Made by a program: the position numbers and the translations under genes. From Pedobacter sp. SYP-B3415 (lineage in GTDB: Bacteria; Bacteroidota; Bacteroidia; Sphingobacteriales; Sphingobacteriaceae): DNA of 64,000 nt. The DNA is taken from positions 1-64,000 of the forward strand of contig NZ_RXNQ01000036.1 of the NCBI RefSeq assembly GCF_004138205.1. The letters run 5' to 3'. How positions within the stretch are numbered: the first letter of the stretch is position 1; every line of letters starts with the position of its first letter. Of this stretch, positions 27,194 to 35,066 are shown in pieces. A model generated the notes under the pieces. The model ran no database searches. It worked only from the letters and a program-made list of their open reading frames with translations, and was not told where the DNA came from.

Positions 27194-27224
27194 CAAAATT
27201 AGCCTATTTAATTACTTCCGCAAA
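27194..27224 (-). promoter_or_regulatory. Consensus Bacteroidota promoter of kup
   Basis: On the minus strand TTTG (27224-27221) is separated by exactly 19 bases from TAATTTTG (27201-27194). This is a full match to the TTTG-N19-TAnnTTTG promoter used by the housekeeping sigma factor of this phylum. It lies about 20 bases before the GTG start. An inverted repeat AATTG-TCTGA-CAATT (27226-27240) sits directly upstream of the -33 box and could be a regulator site. Confidence 0.8.
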
Positions 27225-27364
27225 CAATTGTCTGACAATTGGAAACGCAGGTGTTTTTCGCCGCAACGTAAGGAAGCTTGTTAAATTGTGTTAAATATTC
27301 AGGGAATGAACAAAAAGTTTAATTTCTTTGTTTTTTATATATACTTTTATGCCGCAAACCTATA

Positions 27365-27880
27365 ATGTCAAGACTCTATAAAATAGCGCTCCGCATTACC
27401 CTCCCGGGAATTTTCTTCCTGGTATTCGCTATGTCTTTTGGCACATATGCACAGCAGGACAGTATTCGCACCGCACTTCGCAATAAAGGTAAAAAGGCTG
27501 TGAAGGCCCCGGAAATCAAGGCAAACATAACCCCATATAAATCTTTTACCGGTGGCAACATCTCTTTTGGCGCGGGTTCCTTATCTTCAAAAACCCAGCA
27601 AAGCCCGAAACAGGATAAATTACTTACTGTGATCAAGGTATCTCCTAATCCTGTCGACGCCCAGGTAAACCTGGTTTATCGCCTGGAAAAAGAGAGCATC
27701 GTATCAGTAAAAATAATGGATGTGCTGGGCAATGAAATCGTTACGCTTTCCAACGAGCGTGTGTCATCTGGCGAGCAGACCAAAAGTTACACCATTCCAA
27801 GCCGTCTTAATCCCGGTATTTACTTTCTACGCATTGTTGCGGGCAATGAGAATGTCGTTAAACGCATCTCTGTCCTCTAA
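27365..27880 (+). CDS. Small T9SS cargo protein (signal peptide plus sorting domain)
   Basis: This 171-residue protein begins with a signal peptide (about 1-30, ending SFGTYAQ) and ends with a type A T9SS C-terminal sorting domain (about 88-171: VSPNPVDAQVNLVYRL, IMDVLGNEIVTL, LNPGIYFLRI and the terminal KRISVL). Only about 57 residues lie between them, a basic and Gly/Ser-rich segment without a known domain. Such domains direct proteins through the outer membrane by T9SS and are then cut off with attachment of the cargo to the surface. With so little cargo, the mature product would be a short basic peptide. Function is unknown. The next gene begins four bases downstream. Confidence 0.8.
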   Translation: MSRLYKIALRITLPGIFFLVFAMSFGTYAQQDSIRTALRNKGKKAVKAPEIKANITPYKSFTGGNISFGAGSLSSKTQQSPKQDKLLTVIKVSPNPVDAQVNLVYRLEKESIVSVKIMDVLGNEIVTLSNERVSSGEQTKSYTIPSRLNPGIYFLRIVAGNENVVKRISVL

Positions 27881-27883
27881 AGC

Positions 27884-28441
27884 ATGCGTCTCGCTTATTT
27901 GCTAAGCCGGATCCTCACAGCGCTATTCGTTCTATCATCATTTTATCTGAAAGCCCAGTCTCTGAAGGCCTACCATATAACCGTAAAAACTACCCGGCAC
28001 AGGCTTACCGGCGTACTGCAAAAGATCGACACCAGCACGGTGGTTCTGCAAACCCGATCGGGGCTGGTTTCCGTTCCGGTGGCCGGAATAACGAAGATCA
28101 TTATCCGGGAGCAGAAAAAAGCATTTCGCTCAAAACGGGTCCTGACTTATGACCCCATGAATGAGGAGGCGTATGAAACACAGCCTAACGGACCCCGGAA
28201 AAGAAAGGATGGTCAGGAAGATCCAACTCCGGGTCAGCAGCTGGCGGGCCATGTAAGCACGGGCGTCTTAAACGGTATGATCAATTTATTGCGTCTGCCG
28301 TTTCATGCGATTAATCCCGCGCTCGCAAAAGTGAAAATTCGCGAACACACTTTGCCTGAACGCATTGCACGCGAACTTAATTTCTATTCAATTGCCTATC
28401 AGCAAGCTGCGCTGGCAGGCGCGCTTCCCGTTTTAAAATAA
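27884..28441 (+). CDS. Hypothetical exported protein
   Basis: This 185-residue protein is not recognised. It starts with a signal peptide (about residues 1-25, ending YLKAQS). A first segment, LKAYHITVKTTRHRLTGVLQKIDTSTVVLQTRSG, looks like a small beta domain, with the alternating pattern of proteins that bind or report cell-surface redox or osmotic state. The middle (100-125) is charged and disordered (PRKRKDGQEDPTPGQQ), and the C-terminal part is helical. It begins four bases after the small T9SS cargo gene, so both are probably made together and the protein may assist that cargo. This is only a guess from position. Confidence 0.6.
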   Translation: MRLAYLLSRILTALFVLSSFYLKAQSLKAYHITVKTTRHRLTGVLQKIDTSTVVLQTRSGLVSVPVAGITKIIIREQKKAFRSKRVLTYDPMNEEAYETQPNGPRKRKDGQEDPTPGQQLAGHVSTGVLNGMINLLRLPFHAINPALAKVKIREHTLPERIARELNFYSIAYQQAALAGALPVLK

Positions 28442-28561
28442 GTTGCTCGACCCATATACCCCCCAAGGTTGTTTTGTCATACGGGAGACCTCATTTTTCA
28501 GCTAAAAGCGCTATTTTACGGCGTTTCGAATCATTGACTCTTATTATTTGTCTGACACGCC

Positions 28562-29173
28562 ATGAAGATCATTGCCATAGGCCGCAACTATGCCGAGCAC
28601 GCCCGCGAGCTCAATAACCCCGTTCCAACAGTCCCTGTAATTTTCCTTAAACCAGATACCGCCGTACTGAAAGACAACCGTCCGTTTTATTTACCCGACT
28701 TTTCAGACGATGTGCATTATGAACTGGAGGTCGTGCTGAAAGTATGCAAGGAGGGGAAACACATTGCAGAAAAGTTTGCCTCATCCTATTATGACGAGAT
28801 TGGCCTCGGTGTTGATTTTACCGCACGCGACCTGCAAAGCAAACATAAAGAAAAAGGCCTGCCCTGGGAACTGGCCAAGGCCTTTGACAATTCAGCGCCC
28901 GTAAGCCGCTTTCTTCCAAAGACAGAATTCTCAGATCTTTACCAGCTGCAGTTTGAACTGGAGGTAAATGGCGAGATCAGGCAGCACGGCGATACCAGCC
29001 TGCTTTTATTTTCGTTTGAGCAGATCATTTCATTCGTATCAAAATATATCACAATGAAAAAAGGTGATCTCATTTTTACTGGCACCCCTGCAGGTGTGGG
29101 CCGCGTGCAGGCCGGCGACCAACTGAAAGGCCGGTTAATGGGCCATGAACTACTAAACTTTGCAGTAAAATAG
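28562..29173 (+). CDS. Fumarylacetoacetate hydrolase family protein
   Basis: This 203-residue cytosolic protein has the FAH fold at minimal length, like human FAHD1 and bacterial YcgM. Metal ligands are seen as Glu54 and Glu56 (HYELEVVL) and Asp85 (GVDFTARDLQ). GDLIFTGTPAGVG near the end is another family block. Close relatives hydrolyse acylpyruvates or decarboxylate oxaloacetate; the precise substrate here is open. It is 15 bases before the M23 peptidase gene, so the two are likely co-transcribed. Confidence 0.9.
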   Translation: MKIIAIGRNYAEHARELNNPVPTVPVIFLKPDTAVLKDNRPFYLPDFSDDVHYELEVVLKVCKEGKHIAEKFASSYYDEIGLGVDFTARDLQSKHKEKGLPWELAKAFDNSAPVSRFLPKTEFSDLYQLQFELEVNGEIRQHGDTSLLLFSFEQIISFVSKYITMKKGDLIFTGTPAGVGRVQAGDQLKGRLMGHELLNFAVK

Positions 29174-29187
29174 CAGATCTCTCCTTC

Positions 29188-30918
29188 ATGAAGCATACTT
29201 TTAGCAGCATACTCATCCTTGCCCTGTTTGGCGCGACCACGCAACGCGTACACGCGCAACAGGTGTTCAGTAATAATAAATATCCGCTCACCGATTTCCG
29301 GATGCCCTTAGACATCCGCCCGCCGGCGCTTGCCGGGTCGTTCGGCGAACTGCGGTCCAATCACTTTCATTCGGGGGCCGACTTTCGCACCAACCAACGT
29401 GAAGGATACCCCGTGTATGCAGTCGCAGACGGTTACATCTCGCGTCTGCGTGTACAAAACAGCGGTTTTGGCCTTGCGCTCTACCTTGTTCATCCTAACG
29501 GGTACACGACCGTATACGGGCACCTGCAGCGCTTTGCTCCAAAGGTTGCCCGGGAAGTAAAGGCCCTTCAGTACAGCAAAAAAAGTTATGAGCTCGATGA
29601 GTTCCCAAAGGCAGATCTGCTTCCCGTAAGAAAGGGCGAAGTGATTGCTTATTCGGGCAATACGGGCGGCTCGGGCGGACCACACCTGCATTTCGAAGTG
29701 CGCGACAGCAAGACGGAAGAGACGATCAACCCGCAGCTTTTCGGTATTGACATACCTGACAACATCCCCCCTGTTTTGTCAGCTTTATACGTGTACCGGC
29801 TAAACGGAAAGCCATTCAATGAATCGACACCGAAACAGTATTTCCAGCTGAGCGGGGGCGTCGGTAATTACAAACTTAACCAGGTCAATACGATCAGATT
29901 AAGCGGCGAAGTAGGTTTCGGCATCATCACGACAGATAAACATAACGGTGCATCGGGCACGAACGGTGTTTACTCGATACAATTGTTTTTAGACGATGTC
30001 CCGGTTTATACATCTTCTCTTGAGCGCTTTAGTTTTGCCAACAGCAAAGGCATCAACTCGCACATCGACTACCCCACTTACCTGAATCAGCGCCGCAGTA
30101 TTCAGAAGAGTTTCGTCGATCCGGGCAACCCTCTCAAGATTTACAGCAACGTAGCCAACAACGGGCGCATTGTCTTTGACGACGGCCGGCTGCACCGGTT
30201 GAAATACCTGATTACAGACGCGAAAGGAAATCAAACGACGCTTCAGTTTAATGTGCAGGCCAGCGACGAAAATTTTGTTGAACAGCCGCCCGCTGAAGAC
30301 GGCAGGCAGTTCAGCTGGCGGAACAAAAATGAACTTAATACCTCAGACGTTCGCATTACGGTCCCAAAAGGTTCGTTGTATGATGATATCAGCTTCAGCT
30401 ACAAAGTGCTGCCGCGCCTGCCGAAGGGAGCCTATTCAGCTGTACATCAGGTGCACAATCGCTATACGCCACTGCATACCGGTTTTGAACTTGCCATCCG
30501 TGCCGACAGCAGCCTGTATCCTTTACGGGAAAAAGCCTTGATCGTTAGTACCGGGGGCGCTTCGCAGGGTGGCGTTTTCGAGAACGGTTTTGTGAAAGCA
30601 TCACCCAGAAACTTCGGCAGCTTTTACATTGCCGTAGACACGATAGCGCCCCGTATCGCTCCGGTTAACATCGCCGAAGGCAAAAGTATGTCAGGCGTGG
30701 CCAGAATCAGTTTTAAGATCAGCGACAATTTATCAGGCATCAAAAGTTTTAACGGATATATTGACGGCAAATGGGTCCTTTTTGAATTCGATACCAAAAC
30801 GGCTTCGCTCTGGTACCGGTTCGACGAAAACGTAACACCGGGAAAACATACCCTTGAACTGGCTGTTGCAGATATGAAAGATAATGTACGCAGATACCGC
30901 GTTAACTTTAGCCGGTAG
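29188..30918 (+). CDS. M23 family metallopeptidase, exported
   Basis: This 576-residue protein has a signal peptide (about 1-24, ending RVHAQ) and an N-terminal M23 (LytM) domain at about 45-190. Zinc ligands are visible in HFHSGADF (His61, Asp65) and HLHFE (His166, His168), with YGHLQ between. M23 enzymes cut peptidoglycan cross-bridges in the periplasm. The remaining 380 residues are beta-rich without a recognised domain, possibly envelope-binding modules. A duplicate function is suggested by no other cell-wall gene nearby. The fold is certain; the cleaved bond is not. Confidence 0.9.
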   Translation: MKHTFSSILILALFGATTQRVHAQQVFSNNKYPLTDFRMPLDIRPPALAGSFGELRSNHFHSGADFRTNQREGYPVYAVADGYISRLRVQNSGFGLALYLVHPNGYTTVYGHLQRFAPKVAREVKALQYSKKSYELDEFPKADLLPVRKGEVIAYSGNTGGSGGPHLHFEVRDSKTEETINPQLFGIDIPDNIPPVLSALYVYRLNGKPFNESTPKQYFQLSGGVGNYKLNQVNTIRLSGEVGFGIITTDKHNGASGTNGVYSIQLFLDDVPVYTSSLERFSFANSKGINSHIDYPTYLNQRRSIQKSFVDPGNPLKIYSNVANNGRIVFDDGRLHRLKYLITDAKGNQTTLQFNVQASDENFVEQPPAEDGRQFSWRNKNELNTSDVRITVPKGSLYDDISFSYKVLPRLPKGAYSAVHQVHNRYTPLHTGFELAIRADSSLYPLREKALIVSTGGASQGGVFENGFVKASPRNFGSFYIAVDTIAPRIAPVNIAEGKSMSGVARISFKISDNLSGIKSFNGYIDGKWVLFEFDTKTASLWYRFDENVTPGKHTLELAVADMKDNVRRYRVNFSR

Positions 30919-30948
30919 TTCTGAAAACCTTAATTAATAAAAAAAATC

Positions 30949-31416
30949 ATGAGCGAACTTAAAGAAGGGCAGCAGGCCCCCGCATTCAGCAGCACCGACC
31001 AGGATGGAAAGCAGGTCGCATTAAGCGATTATACAGGAAAGACCGTAGTTCTTTATTTCTATCCGAAAGATGACACACCCGGATGTACGGCCGAAGCCTG
31101 TAATTTCAGGGACAATTACCAGTCGCTGCTTGCCAAAGACATTGCTGTGATCGGCGTAAGTGTTGACGATGAAAAATCGCACCGCAAATTCGCTACAAAA
31201 CATAGCCTGCCTTTTCCTTTGATCGTAGACACCGACCAGAAGATCGTAAATGCCTACGGTGTCTGGGGAGAGAAAAACATGTACGGTAAAAAATATATGG
31301 GAACAAACCGCACCACCTTTATTATCGGGTCCGACGGACTGATCAAACATATCATCCGCAAGGTGAATAATGAAAACGCGAGCGGCCAGGTTCTTGAGCT
31401 GCTTGAAGGCAAATAG
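30949..31416 (+). CDS. bcp: Thioredoxin-dependent thiol peroxidase (Bcp/PrxQ)
   Basis: This 155-residue peroxiredoxin reduces hydroperoxides using thioredoxin. The motif FYPKDDTPGCTAEAC contains the peroxidatic Cys46 and the resolving Cys51, the five-residue spacing typical of the PrxQ group. The conserved Arg is in TNRTTFIIG. It has no signal peptide and is cytosolic. It lies 30 bases after the M23 gene, but the functional link is not evident; a thioredoxin gene occurs elsewhere in the window at 43769. Confidence 0.95.
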   Translation: MSELKEGQQAPAFSSTDQDGKQVALSDYTGKTVVLYFYPKDDTPGCTAEACNFRDNYQSLLAKDIAVIGVSVDDEKSHRKFATKHSLPFPLIVDTDQKIVNAYGVWGEKNMYGKKYMGTNRTTFIIGSDGLIKHIIRKVNNENASGQVLELLEGK

Positions 31417-31447
31417 CAATTCGCTGCCTCAGAATCCTTTAAAACAC

Positions 31448-31455
31448 TATATTTG
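31448..31455 (+). promoter_or_regulatory. -7 promoter box of the transketolase operon
   Basis: TATATTTG is an exact match to TAnnTTTG. It lies 30 bases before the ATG at 31486, giving a leader of about 25 bases. No clear TTTG is found at the -33 distance. Confidence 0.6.
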
Positions 31456-31485
31456 TTTTTCCTGAAAATAATCAAAAAAACTTAA

Positions 31486-32331
31486 ATGAAACATACCACA
31501 GAAGAGCTTGAAGAAATTGCCTCCCAGATACGCAGAGATATCGTCAGAATGGTTCACGGCTGTCAGTCGGGCCACCCGGGAGGCTCTTTAGGTTGCGCTG
31601 ACTTTTTCACCGCCCTTTACTTCGAGGTGATGCACCACTCGACCGATTTTACGATGGATGGAAAAGGTGAAGACCTTTTTTTCCTGTCTAACGGTCATAT
31701 TTCCCCGGTTTGGTACAGTACACTTGCCCGTGCCGGTTATTTTGAAGCAAGTGAGCTGGCTACCTTCAGGAAACTGGACAGCCGTCTTCAGGGCCACCCG
31801 ACAACGCATGAGCACCTGCCCGGTGTACGCATTGCATCAGGCTCTCTTGGCCAGGGTATGTCTGTAGCCATTGGCGCAGCACTCGCTAAAAAACTGAACA
31901 ATGACAAGGCGATCGTATTCAGTCTGCATGGTGATGGCGAACTCCAGGAAGGACAAAACTGGGAAGCAGCTATGTTTGCACCGTTCAACAAAGTAGATAA
32001 CCTGATCTGTACGGTCGACTTCAACGGTCAGCAGATCGACGGGCCAACCGAAAAAGTTCTGTCTCTTGACAACCTCCAGGCAAAATTTGAAGCATTTGGA
32101 TGGCACGTCATTGTATCAAACGGAAACAGCATGGAAGAGATCGTAAAAACGCTTCAATATGCGGTTTCATTAACCGGTAAAGGTAAGCCGATTCTGAACC
32201 TGATGAGCACCCAGATGGGCTATGGTGTAGACTTTATGATGGGCTCACACAAATGGCACGGTGTTGCCCCGAATGATGAGCAGTTAAAACTTGCACTTGA
32301 CCAGTTAAAAGAAACATTGGGAGATTATTAG
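31486..32331 (+). CDS. Transketolase, N-terminal subunit
   Basis: This 281-residue protein is the thiamine-diphosphate binding half of a split transketolase, which moves two-carbon units in the non-oxidative pentose phosphate pathway. QSGHPGGSLGCADFF and LHGDGELQEGQNWEAAMFAP are the family motifs; the second is the GDG motif that holds Mg and the diphosphate. The C-terminal subunit is encoded 41 bases downstream. Two-gene transketolases are common and the sizes match, so this is not a frameshift. Confidence 0.93.
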   Translation: MKHTTEELEEIASQIRRDIVRMVHGCQSGHPGGSLGCADFFTALYFEVMHHSTDFTMDGKGEDLFFLSNGHISPVWYSTLARAGYFEASELATFRKLDSRLQGHPTTHEHLPGVRIASGSLGQGMSVAIGAALAKKLNNDKAIVFSLHGDGELQEGQNWEAAMFAPFNKVDNLICTVDFNGQQIDGPTEKVLSLDNLQAKFEAFGWHVIVSNGNSMEEIVKTLQYAVSLTGKGKPILNLMSTQMGYGVDFMMGSHKWHGVAPNDEQLKLALDQLKETLGDY

Positions 32332-32372
32332 TCCTTGCGTTCACACCGCAACAGGCTTTCAGCTTTACAGAA

Positions 32373-33326
32373 ATGAAGAAATACACATACACAGAGAAAA
32401 AAGATACACGTTCGGGTTTTGGCGCCGGCCTGCATGAAGCAGGTAAAAAAAATGAAAATGTCGTTGCACTTTGTGCCGACCTTGTGGGCTCGCTAAAGAT
32501 GGAAGCTTTTATTAAAGATTTCCCGGAGCGCTTTACACAAGTGGGCATCGCAGAGGCCAACATGATCGGTATAGCAGCCGGTATGACTATTGGCGGCAAA
32601 ATTCCTTATACAGGAACTTTTGCTAATTTCTCTACAGGACGGGTTTACGACCAGATCAGACAGTCGGTAGCCTATTCAAACAAAAACGTTAAAATTTGCG
32701 CATCGCATGCGGGCCTGACACTTGGCGAAGACGGTGCAACGCACCAGATCCTGGAAGATATCGGCCTGATGAAAATGCTTCCCGGCATGGTCGTCATCAA
32801 CCCATGCGATTATAACCAGACCAAAGCAGCAACGATTGCTATTGCTGATTACGAAGGTCCCGTTTACCTGCGTTTCGGCCGGCCAACCGTTCCCGTTTTC
32901 ACTGATCCGGACCAGAAGTTTGAGATCGGTAAAGCGTGGATGGTGAACGAAGGCAAAGATGTTACAATCATTGCAACCGGACACCTGGTCTGGGAAGCCA
33001 TTGAAGCAGGTGAGCAGCTTGCTGAAATGGGCATTGATGCCGAGATCATTAATATCCATACCATCAAACCGCTGGATGAAGAGGCGATCTTAAAGTCGGT
33101 TCAGAAAACCGGTTGTGTAGTTACCGCAGAAGAACACAATAAATATGGCGGACTAGGTGAAAGCGTAGCCCGTTTATTGGCAACCACGCAGCCTACACCA
33201 CAGGAATTTGTTGCTGTGAACGATTCGTTTGGTGAAAGCGGTACACCAAATCAATTGATGGAAAAATACGGCCTTACCGATAAAGACATCGTAAAAGCTG
33301 TTCAGCGCGTACTCGAGAGAAAATAG
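32373..33326 (+). CDS. Transketolase, C-terminal subunit
   Basis: This 317-residue partner supplies the pyrimidine-binding and C-terminal domains of transketolase. The Glu of the PYR domain that activates thiamine lies in VGIAEANMIGIAAGM, followed by CASHAGLTLGEDGATHQ and the C-terminal domain with TIKPLDEEAI and VVTAEEHNKYGGLGES. Both subunits must assemble for activity, and the gene lies directly after the N-terminal subunit. The following sigma factor gene starts five bases after this stop. Confidence 0.93.
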   Translation: MKKYTYTEKKDTRSGFGAGLHEAGKKNENVVALCADLVGSLKMEAFIKDFPERFTQVGIAEANMIGIAAGMTIGGKIPYTGTFANFSTGRVYDQIRQSVAYSNKNVKICASHAGLTLGEDGATHQILEDIGLMKMLPGMVVINPCDYNQTKAATIAIADYEGPVYLRFGRPTVPVFTDPDQKFEIGKAWMVNEGKDVTIIATGHLVWEAIEAGEQLAEMGIDAEIINIHTIKPLDEEAILKSVQKTGCVVTAEEHNKYGGLGESVARLLATTQPTPQEFVAVNDSFGESGTPNQLMEKYGLTDKDIVKAVQRVLERK

Positions 33327-33331
33327 ACTGA

Positions 33332-33892
33332 ATGAAGCAGGTTGAAGACGCAGACATTCTGCGAAAGTTTGCAGAAACGCAGACACGAAATGAAGCCTTC
33401 AACCTGCTTTTACAAAAATACCAGCAGAAGATTTACTGGCATATCCGTCGCATCGTTATCGATCATGATGACGCCGACGATCTAGTGCAGGAAGTATTTA
33501 TAAAGGTCTGGAAAAATCTTTCCGGCTTTAGAAGCGATGCCCAGTTATATACCTGGATCTACCGCATTGCCAGCAACGAATCCATCACTTTTCTGAATAA
33601 AAAGAAACAGCGTAACAACGTTTCTCTTGAAGACAACTCTGTTGAACTCGCAGAGCATTTAACAGCGGCCTCTTATTTTAATGGGGACAAGGCGCAGCTG
33701 AAGCTTCAAAAGGCCCTGCTTACACTGCCAGACAAGCAGCGGCTGATCTTCAACATGAAATATTTTGACGAGATGAAGTACGAGGAAATATCAGCCGTTC
33801 TCGGCACCTCGGTCGGCGCACTTAAAGCGTCATTCCATATCGCGGTAAAAAAAATTGAGGCTTTTTTGCTAAATGACGATATCACGTTTTAA
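33332..33892 (+). CDS. ECF-type RNA polymerase sigma factor
   Basis: This 186-residue protein is an extracytoplasmic-function sigma factor. Region 2 is DHDDADDLVQEVFIKVWKNL with the following FRSDAQLYTWIYRIASNES, and region 4 is LPDKQRLIFNMKYFDEMKYEEISAVLGTSVGALKASFHIA, a helix-turn-helix that reads the -35 element. It directs RNA polymerase to a small regulon in response to a signal. The next two genes encode a membrane protein with YF-rich repeats and a periplasmic Spy-like protein, probably its control partners. The gene begins five bases after transketolase, so it may be carried on that transcript. Confidence 0.93.
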   Translation: MKQVEDADILRKFAETQTRNEAFNLLLQKYQQKIYWHIRRIVIDHDDADDLVQEVFIKVWKNLSGFRSDAQLYTWIYRIASNESITFLNKKKQRNNVSLEDNSVELAEHLTAASYFNGDKAQLKLQKALLTLPDKQRLIFNMKYFDEMKYEEISAVLGTSVGALKASFHIAVKKIEAFLLNDDITF

Positions 33893-33925
33893 ACCTTTTG
33901 CACTCAATTGCATCAATGTAGTATC

Positions 33926-34558
33926 ATGCTTCAAGAATTTGACGATAGTGAATTGATGAGAACGGCTAATAAGCTGATGCATACCGGTAAGGCTGCACCT
34001 TTTCGTGTGCCTGATGGTTATTTTGAAGAACTGGGGAGCCAGATTCGCTCAAGAATCAATATAGAGGAGTTAGGGGGTACGGAGAAAGGTTTTGAGGCTC
34101 CGCCGGATTATTTCGACCAGATGAATTTACAGATCAGGACAAGAGTGCTGATCGAAGAGGCGAAGCAGACCGGGCATTATGGGTTTGATGTGCCTCAAAA
34201 TTATTTTGATACGCTGGGCGAGCGGCTAAACGCATCTGTGAGGCCGCAAGCGACCTTAAAAAAATTGTGGCCTGCTGCATTGAAATACGGTACCGCAGCA
34301 TGTGTCGTGCTGCTTGCGGGTGTTGGCTTATTTTATAAGCAGGCTGAGCAGCCAAAGAAGAATACTGCCGAAGCAAGTATTGTACACACCAATACGCCTG
34401 TCGCAGACCAGTACCTTTATGATATAGATGAAAATATGGTCGTGGAGCATGTCCAGGAAGAAAAAGCGTCTGATTTAAATGCATCGCCGACCCAGGAAGA
34501 AGTAGAGAACTATATTCTTAATCACTACTCACAAAACGATCTCATCTCTGCGCTATAA
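33926..34558 (+). CDS. Membrane protein with three VPxxYF repeats (possible sigma regulator)
   Basis: This 210-residue protein has three repeats of about 30 residues starting near 26, 56 and 87, each with a core like F-x-V/A-P-x-x-Y-F followed by a short helix ending in Arg. One membrane segment (about 118-137, AACVVLLAGVGLFY) follows, then an acidic tail that ends SQNDLISAL. The likely topology puts the repeats in the cytoplasm next to the sigma factor and the tail in the periplasm. It has no classical zinc anti-sigma motif (HxxxCxxC). ATG 33926 is used; the longer frame begins with TTG at 33908. It probably regulates the preceding sigma factor, but this is inferred only from order and topology. 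Confidence 0.65.
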   Translation: MLQEFDDSELMRTANKLMHTGKAAPFRVPDGYFEELGSQIRSRINIEELGGTEKGFEAPPDYFDQMNLQIRTRVLIEEAKQTGHYGFDVPQNYFDTLGERLNASVRPQATLKKLWPAALKYGTAACVVLLAGVGLFYKQAEQPKKNTAEASIVHTNTPVADQYLYDIDENMVVEHVQEEKASDLNASPTQEEVENYILNHYSQNDLISAL

Positions 34559-34568
34559 AACAAGAAAA

Positions 34569-35018
34569 ATGAAGCAATACATCATCATAGCCATTCTGCT
34601 TTTCCCGTTTCTCAGCTTTGCACAGGGGCCGGGCGGCAAACGCGGAGCCGAAATAGAATCTTTCAAGGTTGCCTATCTGACTCAGAAGCTTGATCTTTCG
34701 CCTGAAGATGCAAAAGTATTCTGGCCGATTTATAATGAATGGCAGAACGAACAGAATGCCCTCAGAAAAGAACGCTTTCAGAAAATGATCAGTTTTCGCA
34801 AAATTACCGATATCGACGCGTTAAGTGACGCCCAGATCCAGTCGCTTATAACGAGCGAATTTGCTTTAAAACAGCGTGAACTGAACCTGGAGAAAAAATA
34901 TTACGGTAAATTGAAATCAAGCCTTCCGCTTAAGGTTATCGGTAAGTTTTACCGTGCACAGGAAACTTTCAAACGTGAATTGCTGACGCGCTTCCGTGAA
35001 GGCAAAATGAACAACTAG
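34569..35018 (+). CDS. Periplasmic Spy/CpxP-like small protein
   Basis: This 149-residue protein has a signal peptide (about 1-18, ending LSFAQ) and an all-helical mature part. LTQKLDLSPEDAKVFWPIYNEWQ and EFALKQRELNLEKKYYGKLKSSLP correspond to the paired helices of Spy/CpxP/ZraP-like proteins, which sense or buffer misfolded proteins or metals in the periplasm. Its gene is 10 bases after that of the membrane protein and third in the run sigma factor, membrane protein, periplasmic protein. It may be the sensor of this unit. The family relation is inferred from the pattern and not from an alignment. Confidence 0.65.
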   Translation: MKQYIIIAILLFPFLSFAQGPGGKRGAEIESFKVAYLTQKLDLSPEDAKVFWPIYNEWQNEQNALRKERFQKMISFRKITDIDALSDAQIQSLITSEFALKQRELNLEKKYYGKLKSSLPLKVIGKFYRAQETFKRELLTRFREGKMNN

Positions 35019-35054
35019 CGACGGGGTGTACTTCGGTGTCTAGCCGAAAAAGCC

Positions 35055-35062
35055 TACTTTTG
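35055..35062 (+). promoter_or_regulatory. -7 promoter box directly at the aminotransferase start
   Basis: TACTTTTG is a perfect TAnnTTTG match, followed by CTGC and the ATG at 35067. The distance of four bases between box and start codon is the same as at engB and predicts a leaderless or ultrashort 5' end. Confidence 0.65.
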
Positions 35063-35066
35063 CTGC

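Noticed and set aside
31486..33326. Frameshifted transketolase
   Set aside because: Each part has its own start and complete domain set, and two-gene transketolases are common; nothing points to a broken gene.
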